Shown here: piece after piece, positions 51,393 through 59,208 of the stretch
Numbering within the stretch: position 1 is the first letter of the stretch
Layout: each line of letters opens with the position of its first letter
NCBI GenBank assembly: GCA_035388825.1
Contig: DAOOQQ010000009.1
Coordinates: 31,438-95,437, forward strand
DNA: 64,000 nucleotides
Direction: 5' to 3'
Source of the DNA: MWAR01 sp035388825
GTDB lineage: Bacteria; Muiribacteriota; Ozemobacteria; Ozemobacterales; Ozemobacteraceae
Program-made: the position numbers and the translations under genes
Notes under the pieces: model-generated
Told to the model about the DNA's origin: nothing
What the model saw: only the letters and a program-made list of their open reading frames with translations
Databases searched by the model: none

Positions 51393-52010
51393 ATGCCGTT
51401 CGATACGAAGTTCGAGTTCATTCTGCAATTCGAGAAGATTCTCGGGGAAATGAAGAAAAAGAACCCCGAGACGTATCAGCGTAATATCCAGTTTCTGAGC
51501 GCAGAACAGATGCAGACCATCGTGCCGGTCCTGCAGAAGTTTTTCCCATCTGACAAGACGCTGATCGACACGCTGACCCGCAAAGACATCGATCTGATGC
51601 TGATGCGGATCATGCGTTCCGAGGTCGTGACCCTCCAGGGCGAGGGCGAGAGGCTGGTCGGAAAGGCCCGCAGCGTGGTCCACCAGTTCGGCTTTCTGCC
51701 GCCCGTCGCATTTTTCTACGCCTTCAACGGGGCAGAGATCTTCGACGCGATGGTCGAGCGCATCTATGCCGACCTGAAGAAGCGGGGCAAGCCCCAGAGC
51801 CTGTCGGATATCTGGAAGCATTTTTCCGCGCCGCTCGAGGCGAGTTTCGAGCTGAAGAGCGTGTTCACGAAGGATCTGCTGTTCAAGATCCGGCAGCGGC
51901 TCAAGAACTTCCTCGAAAAAGACCGCCGGTTCATCATCGATGCCCCCAGCCCGAAAAAGCTCGTCCTGCGGCTCGCCGAGTGGGGGGACACCGGAGTTCC
52001 CACCCTGTGA
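51393..52010 (+). CDS. Helical protein of unknown function
   Basis: 205 residues, cytoplasmic by prediction (no signal, no TM). Mostly amphipathic helices: FEFILQFEKILGEMKKKNPETY, FLSAEQMQTIVPVLQKFF, SLSDIWKHFSAPLEASFELKSVF, RLKNFLEKDRRFIIDAP. I recognise no family. It has its own promoter, is followed by palindromic repeats, and then comes the SpoIIE-type phosphatase gene. It could be part of that signalling group, but only its position suggests so. Confidence 0.75.
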   Translation: MPFDTKFEFILQFEKILGEMKKKNPETYQRNIQFLSAEQMQTIVPVLQKFFPSDKTLIDTLTRKDIDLMLMRIMRSEVVTLQGEGERLVGKARSVVHQFGFLPPVAFFYAFNGAEIFDAMVERIYADLKKRGKPQSLSDIWKHFSAPLEASFELKSVFTKDLLFKIRQRLKNFLEKDRRFIIDAPSPKKLVLRLAEWGDTGVPTL

Positions 52011-52058
52011 GCGAGGAGTGCGGAGACAGGTCCGCTTCCCGCCTCATGCAGGGCGGGT

Positions 52059-52139
52059 CAGGGCGGATCACGATCCGCTCCTACGATATCCGAGCCAATT
52101 CAACGACTGGACGGATCACGATTCGCCCCTACGATATCG
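52059..52139. repeat. Two tandem REP-like palindromes, copies 2 and 3
   Basis: GGGCGGATCACGATCCGCTC (52061-52080) and GGACGGATCACGATTCGCCC (52109-52128) each continue with CTACGATATC. Both are imperfect palindromes of the family at 13575. The second abuts the GGAGGG Shine-Dalgarno of the phosphatase gene. Confidence 0.75.
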
Positions 52140-52149
52140 GAGGGCGGCG

Positions 52150-53697
52150 ATGACGCATGGCGTTCGCTCCCGAACCACGCTGTTCGGGCTATACGGCATG
52201 CCCCGCAGCGGGGAGTTGATGCGCACCGTGCTGTTCGGTCTCGGCTGGGCGGTGGCTCTCGGCATCGTGCTGGCCCGCTCCGACAACCCCGTGCTCTGGA
52301 CCGGCGCCGCGCTCTACCTGATCCTGGCCCTGATCCTGACGGCCCGTTCGTGGCTGATCTACCGGCGGGAAGTCCAGTTCCTGCGCGAGTTCCAGCACCT
52401 CTCCCAGACCCTCGACGACATCCGGGAGCTGGATGCCGAACGGCCGTTCGACCACATGCTGCATGCGGTGCTGCGGATCATCGGATTCGACCGGTCCGTG
52501 CTGTTCCTGGAGGACGAGTCGAAGCAGGTGCTGCGCGCGATTCAGGCGGTCGATCTGGATGAGGCGCGCCGCTCCGAGCTCGTGTTCCCCAGGAGCGAGG
52601 AGTCGCTGCTGTGGAAGCTGATGAAAAGCTCCGAAGCCTGCATCGTCACGGTCTCGCCCTGGAATGCGCCCGAGATGCGCCGTCTGCTGGAGCTGCTGAA
52701 AACCGACACGATCGCCCTTGCGCCGATCGCCCGCGGCGGCAAATGCTGGGGGTTGATGCTGGTCGATCGTCACATCGACCAGGAGCCGATCACCGACGAC
52801 GATCTGCTCCAGTTGCAGGTGCTGGCCGACCAGATCGGCATCACCTTCCAGAACCACTCGCTCAACGAGGAACTCAGCCGCCGCGCCGCCCTGCTCACGG
52901 CACAGAACGAACGATACCGGCGTGAGGTGCAGCTCGCGAAACTCGTGCAGGACGGCGTCCTGCCGCGCACCGCGCCAGCCTGGCCGGGACTGGTGCCGGC
53001 GGTCTGTCTGCGCTCGGCCCACGTCATTGGCGGCGACTTCTTCACCTACCTCGAAACCTGCCGCAGAGGCCGTCAGGCCTGCAATCTTCCCGCATGCGAC
53101 ATCCGGTGCCCGGACCGGCTTCCGGGGATGCTGGTGGGGGATGTCTGCGGCAAGGGGATTCCCGCGGCCCTCGTGATGGCCGTCGTCAACTGCCTCTTCC
53201 GGGAGAAGGTTGGGGGATGCGCCGATCCGGCCTGTCTCCTGACCGAGGTGAATGTTTCCCTCAAGGATTTCCTGGGTGCCGAGTCGCGTCTCCATTCGAG
53301 CGCGTTCGTCGGCTTCTTCGACATGGCGGCCAACCGGTTTGCCTACGCGAATGCCGGCCACGACTTCCCCTTCATCTGGCGCGCCGCAACGCACCGACTC
53401 GAGCCGCTCGAATCGACCGGGACGCTGATCGGCATCTTCCGCGAAAGCACGTTCGAGACCCGAACCGTCGATCTCGCGCCGGGGGATACGGTGTTCCTCT
53501 ACACCGACGGCCTCACCGAGTTCTTCGAGCGGGAACGGGGCGCCGATGACGGATACGAGATGCTCCAGTCGTGGCTGCTCGAGCGGTTGCCGCGCTCACC
53601 GGCCGAGGTGATCGCCGAGATCGAGAAGATGGTCGATGCCTCACCGTCGGAAGTGTCCGACGATGTGACGGCCGCCATGATCACCTACCGGAGCTGA
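52150..53697 (+). CDS. SpoIIE/RsbU-type PP2C phosphatase with TM helices and GAF-like domain
   Basis: 515 residues. Two TM helices (about 24-42 and 46-64) and a coiled linker are followed by a GAF-like domain (about 90-240: HAVLRIIGFDRSVLFLEDE...). The SpoIIE domain (about 290-515) has the metal motifs GGDFFTYL, LVGDVCGKGIPAALVMA, YANAGHDFPFIW and FLYTDGLTEFFE. Such enzymes dephosphorylate anti-sigma-factor antagonists. It is probably membrane-anchored and responsive to a ligand at the GAF domain. An insert with cysteines (CRRGRQACNLPACDIRCP) interrupts the phosphatase core. ATG 52150 follows GGAGGG. The next gene starts three bases after its stop. Confidence 0.92.
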   Translation: MTHGVRSRTTLFGLYGMPRSGELMRTVLFGLGWAVALGIVLARSDNPVLWTGAALYLILALILTARSWLIYRREVQFLREFQHLSQTLDDIRELDAERPFDHMLHAVLRIIGFDRSVLFLEDESKQVLRAIQAVDLDEARRSELVFPRSEESLLWKLMKSSEACIVTVSPWNAPEMRRLLELLKTDTIALAPIARGGKCWGLMLVDRHIDQEPITDDDLLQLQVLADQIGITFQNHSLNEELSRRAALLTAQNERYRREVQLAKLVQDGVLPRTAPAWPGLVPAVCLRSAHVIGGDFFTYLETCRRGRQACNLPACDIRCPDRLPGMLVGDVCGKGIPAALVMAVVNCLFREKVGGCADPACLLTEVNVSLKDFLGAESRLHSSAFVGFFDMAANRFAYANAGHDFPFIWRAATHRLEPLESTGTLIGIFRESTFETRTVDLAPGDTVFLYTDGLTEFFERERGADDGYEMLQSWLLERLPRSPAEVIAEIEKMVDASPSEVSDDVTAAMITYRS

Positions 53698-53700
53698 CGG

Positions 53701-56439
53701 ATGCCTTGCCGAACGGCCCGTTGCGTCTGGCTTTTCGGCATGCTGACCCTTCTTTTCACTGCCGTGCCCGGCCTGGTCCGTGCCGGCGGCGTGGCGGCCG
53801 ACGGCAGTTTTCGGGTCCGGGCGGCCCGGCCCGCTGCCGAAGCCGAACTGACGATGCAGATGGCCGCCCGCCCGGCCGTGGCGGCTGCCGCCCTGCGCCG
53901 CTCGATGGCCTTGCGGACCGGCCGCCCGTCGCTTCGCACGACCGAGGAGTTTCTCGTCTACAACTTCGCGACCAGGCGGTATGAATCCCGCTCCGCCCTG
54001 CTCCGTACGACGGGCGCCCACTGCCATATCTACGTGGCGCGTGACTCGGAAACCCTGCTCGGCAGCGATTCTCAGAAGATGATCCTCCAGATCCGGGATA
54101 CGTTCGACGACGTCATCTACCCGCTCATCACCGGCTGGTTTGGGGACGTCGCACTCGCTCCCGGGCTCGGCCTTCCCGACGAGCGGATCTACATCCACCT
54201 CTGCGATGTGCGCGATGAGCTCGAGAGCGGGTACGTCGCCGGCTACTTCGACTCCCGCGATCTCGAATCCGCCGCGTATCCGCCCGGCAACTTCAAGCCG
54301 GTCTTCCACATGGATCTGAGCCCGGGAAGCCCGGGGGACCCGGCTGATAAATATAATTTGTTTTATAGAACGCTGGCCCACGAGTTCCAGCACATGATCA
54401 ACTTCATGCGCCACCAGCGGCTTGGGGCGGGGGCCGAGGATCGCTGGCTCGAGGAGGGGCTGTCGGGCTTCGCGGAGTATCTGTATGCCGCGCGGCTCGA
54501 TGGCGGCGGGCGTGGACTACCGCCGGATCCGCATCTTTCACGGTTTCTCGAAAACCCCGACATCTGCCTGACCGCGAACGACGAGCGCGAGTGGTTCGAC
54601 GAATCGACCCTGTTCCGGCATTACGGCGCCTCGTTTCTGTTCGTCTACTATCTCCAGGAAAAATTCGGGCGCACCCCCGAGAGGGCGCGATCGTTCGTGC
54701 GCTCGCTCGTCGACAGCGGTACGACGGGGCCCCAAAGCGTCGATGCGGCCCTCGCGGGGCAGACTCCGCCCATGACCTTCGAAGAAGCCCTCCGGCACTG
54801 GTTCGTGGCCAATCATCTGAACCGACCCGACTTGCGCGACGGCTTCTGGGGCTATGCGGAAAAGGCCGCCCGGCTCGGGGAAGAGGCGCGCGGACTGCCG
54901 ATCCCCGGCACGCTGCACCGGTATGTCCAGGGCGGGGATGCCTTCGTCGGCGGCGAGGGGCGCGTGCGTCTCAATGCCGCCCATCATGATGTCCTGACCG
55001 GCTCCGGCCGCGTCACCCTCCGGTTCGATGCCGATTCCCCGGCGATGACGCCGCTCCTCGTCGTCCCAGGTGAGCCGGGCAGCGAGTCCTGGGTGCCCCT
55101 CGACCTCGACGCTTCGGGGTCGGCCGAAACGGCACTCGATTTCGACGAACATCCTTCGTATCTCCTGGTGCCGGCCCTCGCCACCACCTCGGCGACGCCG
55201 GGGCCGACCACGCTTGCCTACCGGTTCCTGCTCGCCCCTGCCCGGGTGGCGCTGTATCCCATCCCGCATCCGGCGTTCCCCGGTGAGTTCATCATCGTCG
55301 TCGCCTCGCGCGACGGCGCGCCGATCGCCACGCCGACGGCGATGGTCAAGTTCTCCAATCTCGAGACGGCCGTTTCCATGTCCCCAACGGATCCGGCATC
55401 GCGAACGGTGTATATTGGAAACTATAGCGTTCCCGGCACGGGGGAGGGCCAGGTGATCGCCGACCTGCCGGGCGGGAATCGGAGCAGTTTCTCCTTCTTC
55501 AGCCTTGTGACACGAATGGGAACGACTTCCCGCCTCGCTCTGCGAGGAGCTGAACTGAGCATCGCGGCCGGAACCGAGGGCGCGGGCGTTTCCCTGTTCG
55601 AATCGGATGTCGAGGAGGTGCCCGCGGGGCTGACGCGACTCTCCCGGCCGTATCTCGTGATTCTTCCCGAGACGGGGGTGGCGGAAACGCGCCTGCGGAT
55701 CGTTCCGCCGGCCGGATTCGCGGGGGAGGCCCGGCGCCTCGCCTTCTGGTCACCCGATGGCGTGTCGGGCCGTTGGAACCCTGTCAGCCGTGGAGAAAAC
55801 GAGTGTTTCAGCGATCTTCGGACGGGAGGAACCTACCTGCTGGTATCGGACGATGCCGGGCCCCGGATTCTGGATGCCCACATCGAGGAGGCCGGGGGAC
55901 CCCCGGTTCTTCAGGCCCGTCTCTCGGACGACGGCTCGGGAGTCGATCCCGGCTCGATCCGGATCGATGCTGACGGAGTCGCGATTCCCCATCGATTCGA
56001 TGCCGGAACCGGGATCGTGACGGCCGATCTCGGGCGTATCGCCGCCGGCCGCCGGACGATCCGGATCGAGACGGCGGATCTCGCAGGCAACACGGTTCAG
56101 GCGGCGGTTGCGGGAAATCTCGCCGGGCCGTTGCGCATCGTCCAGGCTATCTCCTGGCCCAACCCGGCCCGCGGCCCCCTGACGATCGCCGTGATGCTGT
56201 CCGGTGACGGCGCGGATGACCCGCTCATCGAGGGCGAGGCGCGGGTGCTGGATGTGGCAGGACGGACCGTCGCTACCCTGCCCCTTTCGGCAAGCGGCAA
56301 CCGCACCCTCACGGCCCGCTGGGACGGCCGGAACGACACGGGCACCGCGGTCGCCAACGGCGTGTATGTCTTCCGGGCCAGGATCGGGTACCGGGGCGAG
56401 AGACTCAAGGCCACCGGCAAGATCGCCATCCTTCGGTGA
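53701..56439 (+). CDS. Secreted zinc metallopeptidase (M30-like) with FlgD-type C-terminal domain
   Basis: 912 residues with a signal peptide (about 10-29). The catalytic site is AHEFQHMINF (H227-E228-x-x-H231) with a downstream WLEEGLSGFAEY, the gluzincin-type Glu, as in hyicolysin-like (M30) enzymes. The middle (about 400-740) looks like beta-sandwich modules. The C-terminus ends in a FlgD-Ig-like unit (SWPNPARGPLTIAVML...RWDGRNDTGTAVANGVYVFR), common in secreted proteins of anaerobic phyla. A codon patch near 54346-54370 (GAT AAA TAT AAT TTG TTT TAT AGA) is AT-rich. It is probably secreted to the surface or medium. Confidence 0.88.
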   Translation: MPCRTARCVWLFGMLTLLFTAVPGLVRAGGVAADGSFRVRAARPAAEAELTMQMAARPAVAAAALRRSMALRTGRPSLRTTEEFLVYNFATRRYESRSALLRTTGAHCHIYVARDSETLLGSDSQKMILQIRDTFDDVIYPLITGWFGDVALAPGLGLPDERIYIHLCDVRDELESGYVAGYFDSRDLESAAYPPGNFKPVFHMDLSPGSPGDPADKYNLFYRTLAHEFQHMINFMRHQRLGAGAEDRWLEEGLSGFAEYLYAARLDGGGRGLPPDPHLSRFLENPDICLTANDEREWFDESTLFRHYGASFLFVYYLQEKFGRTPERARSFVRSLVDSGTTGPQSVDAALAGQTPPMTFEEALRHWFVANHLNRPDLRDGFWGYAEKAARLGEEARGLPIPGTLHRYVQGGDAFVGGEGRVRLNAAHHDVLTGSGRVTLRFDADSPAMTPLLVVPGEPGSESWVPLDLDASGSAETALDFDEHPSYLLVPALATTSATPGPTTLAYRFLLAPARVALYPIPHPAFPGEFIIVVASRDGAPIATPTAMVKFSNLETAVSMSPTDPASRTVYIGNYSVPGTGEGQVIADLPGGNRSSFSFFSLVTRMGTTSRLALRGAELSIAAGTEGAGVSLFESDVEEVPAGLTRLSRPYLVILPETGVAETRLRIVPPAGFAGEARRLAFWSPDGVSGRWNPVSRGENECFSDLRTGGTYLLVSDDAGPRILDAHIEEAGGPPVLQARLSDDGSGVDPGSIRIDADGVAIPHRFDAGTGIVTADLGRIAAGRRTIRIETADLAGNTVQAAVAGNLAGPLRIVQAISWPNPARGPLTIAVMLSGDGADDPLIEGEARVLDVAGRTVATLPLSASGNRTLTARWDGRNDTGTAVANGVYVFRARIGYRGERLKATGKIAILR

Positions 56440-56449
56440 CCTCCGTTTG

Positions 56450-56458
56450 TGCTATCCT
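56450..56458 (+). promoter_or_regulatory. Extended -10 promoter of the hybrid kinase gene
   Basis: TGCTATCCT (TGn-TAnnnT), 62 bases before GTG 56521. No good -35. Confidence 0.4.
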
Positions 56459-56520
56459 GCCCGGGAGAGGGCATGCGCCGATAGTGATTGCGCGCCGACA
56501 GCTTTTGAGGCGGTGATGGT

Positions 56521-59208
56521 GTGAACCTAGGAATGATCCTGTCCCTGATCCACAATGCTTCCCTCCTGTTGACGCTCGTTCTGCTCCATGACGTTGTCGT
56601 CTCGACCCCCCGGCGCACCCCGTCGACCGGCAGGCTTGTATTTAGCGGTATAATACTTGGAAGTATTGGCATTGTCCTCGCGATGACGCCGCTTCATCTG
56701 CTGCCCGGGATCATCTATGACACCCGCTCCGTCCTGATCAGCGTCTGCGGCTTGTTTCTCGGCACCATCCCGACGCTGCTGACAATGCTCGGCACGGCGC
56801 TCTACAGGCTGTTCGTGGTGGGCGGCGTCGGGGCCCCGACCGGCACCCTCGTGATCTTTGTCTCGGGCGGCATCGGTCTCGCCTGGCGCCGGTTCCGGAA
56901 CGATTCCCTCGATACGATGACCTGGCGCGAGCTGTTTCTGTTCGGCGTGACGGTTCACATCTTCATGCTGCTCCTCATGCTCACGCTTCCCGGCGGTCTC
57001 GGCTGGACGGTTCTTGAAGTGGTTGCCTTGCCCGTCATCATCATCTACCCGACGATCACGACCCTCCTGGGGGCCCTGCTGGTCAACCGCCTCTGCCAGA
57101 AAGACGCCCGCCTCGCTCTCCAGGCCAGCGAGGAGCGGCTGCGCGCGACCCTGTACAGCATCGGCGATGCCGTCGTGACGACCGACTGTGCCGGGATGAT
57201 CCTCCAGATGAATCCCGTCGCGGAGGAGTTGCTGGGATGGAAAGAAACCGAAGCCCGGGGGGCTCGCCTCGCGGATGTCTTCCGAATCATCGGCGAAGAG
57301 TCCCGACTTCCGCTGGAAAATCCCGTCGCAGTCGTGTTGCGCAGTCCGGCCGCGCACGACGCCGCCTCTGATCCATCGCGATGCGCCCCCACACATTGTA
57401 CGTCCGACAACAAGGTCGTAGGGGCGGATCGCGATCCGCCCGGACCCGACCCGCAGGATGCGGGAAGTGGGCCGGCGGCGCCCGGATGGCGCGGTCCAGC
57501 CGGACCTGCCCTCCTCATCTCGAGAGACGGCCGCGAGATTCCCGTTTCCAGCAGTGCCGCGCCAATCCTGGATGAGCAGGAAACGACCATCGGCGTGGTC
57601 CTGGTGTTTCGCAGCCAGGCGGTCGAGCGTGCCCTGGAGCGGGAACGCCTGATGCTGACCGAGACGATCCGCTCCAGCTTGAACGAGATCTACATCTTCG
57701 ACGCAACCACGCTTCGATTCCGGTTCGTGAATCAGGGGGCTCTGAACAATCTCGGCTACAGCACGGATCAGATTCGTGAAATGACGTTGTTGTCGATGAA
57801 TCCGACGTTTTCCAGAGAGCGGTTCATGAGTTTTGCAGAGCCGCTCTTCGATGGAACCACGCGCCAGCTCGTCGCCGAAACCGAGTTTGTCAGGGCCGAT
57901 GGGAGCCGCTACCCGGTCGAAGCCCATCTCCAGTTCATCGATTACAGGGGCGATCGGGTGTTTCTTTCGATCAATCAGGATCTCACCACCAAACGGAAGG
58001 CCGAGGAGCAGGCCCGCCTCGCGACCGCCGAAGCGGCCAACCTGCAGGAGCAACTGTTCCACGCCCAGAAAATGGAGTCGGTCGGCCGTCTGGCAGGTGG
58101 CGTAGCCCATGATTTCAACAACATGCTGGGCGTGATCATCGGTCATACCGATCTCGCGATGGCGAAACTCGCCCCGGCCGATCCCGTGATCGGGAACATG
58201 CGTGAAATCCGGCGTGCGGCCGAGCACTCGGCCGACCTGACGAAGCAACTGCTTGCCTTCGCCCGCAAGCAGACAATCCATCCGTGTCCCATGGACCTCA
58301 ACGCCACGGTTCCCCAGGCGTTGAAAATGTTGCGGCGTCTGATCGGCGAAAGCATCCAGCTCCTCTTCACTCCCGAAGCCGGGCTCTGGACCGTCCAGAT
58401 GGACCCGGCCCAGCTTGACCAGATTCTTGCCAATCTTGCCGTGAACGCCCGCGACGCGATCGCGGGAGCCGGGACGATCACCATCGCCACCTCGAACGTC
58501 GTGCTCGATGAAGAGTTTGCGGCGAGTCATCCGACGGCGCGCACCGGGGAGTTCGTCCTCCTCTCGGTGACCGATACCGGCTGTGGAATGGATCCCGAGA
58601 CCCTGTCGCACCTGTTCGAGCCGTTTTTCACGACGAAGCGCCTCGGGGAGGGAACGGGCCTCGGGCTTGCCACGATCTACGGCATCGTCAGCCAGAACCG
58701 CGGCTTCATCCTCGTCTCCAGCCATGTCGGCCGCGGCTCCGAATTCCGGGTATACATGCCGCGATGTGCCTCCAAATCGGACCAGAAGGGCGAAGAGCTG
58801 GCAAAGAGCGATCTCCGGGGAACCGAGACGCTCCTCATCGTCGAGGATGAGCCCGAGCTCCTCCTGCTCGCGAAGACGGTGATGAGCGGCTGCGGCTACC
58901 GGGTGCTGACCGCCGGCTCCCCGGAAGAGGCTCTCCGGATCGTCGAATCCGACGCATCACGCATCGACCTGCTGGTCACCGATGTCGTGATGCCCGCTAT
59001 GAATGGCCGCGAGCTGAGTGAACGGATCGGCGCGATGCGGCCGGATATCCGGGTGCTCTATATTTCCGGGTATACTGCCGACATCATCGCCCGGCAGGGG
59101 ATCGTCCCGGAGGATGTGATGCTCCTGGAAAAGCCGTTTTCCCCGCAGGAGTTCGCCGCGAAAGTCCGGGCCGTGCTCGACGGCCCGGAGAAATCTCACT
59201 TCTTGTAG
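56521..59208 (+). CDS. Hybrid histidine kinase: 5TM-LYT, two PAS, HisKA, HATPase, receiver
   Basis: 895 residues. Five or six TM helices of the 5TMR-LYT type (about 1-195; LSLIHNASLLLTLVLLHDVV), PAS1 (about 210-370), PAS2 (about 375-500), HisKA with GGVAHDFNNMLG (His530), HATPase with NLAVNARDAI, DTGCGMD and GTGLGLATIYG, and a C-terminal receiver (IVEDEPELLLL; Asp near 820 in DLLVTDVVMPAMNG). PAS1 holds an insertion of about 50 residues (275-329) encoded by REP-like repeat DNA. The receiver is an orphan-type intramolecular acceptor. GTG start with GAGG about ten bases before. It overlaps the convergent protease gene by 13 bases. Confidence 0.9.
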   Translation: MNLGMILSLIHNASLLLTLVLLHDVVVSTPRRTPSTGRLVFSGIILGSIGIVLAMTPLHLLPGIIYDTRSVLISVCGLFLGTIPTLLTMLGTALYRLFVVGGVGAPTGTLVIFVSGGIGLAWRRFRNDSLDTMTWRELFLFGVTVHIFMLLLMLTLPGGLGWTVLEVVALPVIIIYPTITTLLGALLVNRLCQKDARLALQASEERLRATLYSIGDAVVTTDCAGMILQMNPVAEELLGWKETEARGARLADVFRIIGEESRLPLENPVAVVLRSPAAHDAASDPSRCAPTHCTSDNKVVGADRDPPGPDPQDAGSGPAAPGWRGPAGPALLISRDGREIPVSSSAAPILDEQETTIGVVLVFRSQAVERALERERLMLTETIRSSLNEIYIFDATTLRFRFVNQGALNNLGYSTDQIREMTLLSMNPTFSRERFMSFAEPLFDGTTRQLVAETEFVRADGSRYPVEAHLQFIDYRGDRVFLSINQDLTTKRKAEEQARLATAEAANLQEQLFHAQKMESVGRLAGGVAHDFNNMLGVIIGHTDLAMAKLAPADPVIGNMREIRRAAEHSADLTKQLLAFARKQTIHPCPMDLNATVPQALKMLRRLIGESIQLLFTPEAGLWTVQMDPAQLDQILANLAVNARDAIAGAGTITIATSNVVLDEEFAASHPTARTGEFVLLSVTDTGCGMDPETLSHLFEPFFTTKRLGEGTGLGLATIYGIVSQNRGFILVSSHVGRGSEFRVYMPRCASKSDQKGEELAKSDLRGTETLLIVEDEPELLLLAKTVMSGCGYRVLTAGSPEEALRIVESDASRIDLLVTDVVMPAMNGRELSERIGAMRPDIRVLYISGYTADIIARQGIVPEDVMLLEKPFSPQEFAAKVRAVLDGPEKSHFL
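57371..57445. repeat. REP-like palindromes inside the kinase gene, copies 4 and 5
   Basis: GGGCGGATCGCGATCCGCCC (57422-57441) is a perfect 20-base palindrome, preceded by GTAGG, as for copy 1 at 13575. A partial copy (CATCGCGATGCGCCCCC, from about 57374) lies 40 bases before. Both are inside the PAS1 coding sequence and keep the frame open. Confidence 0.8.
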
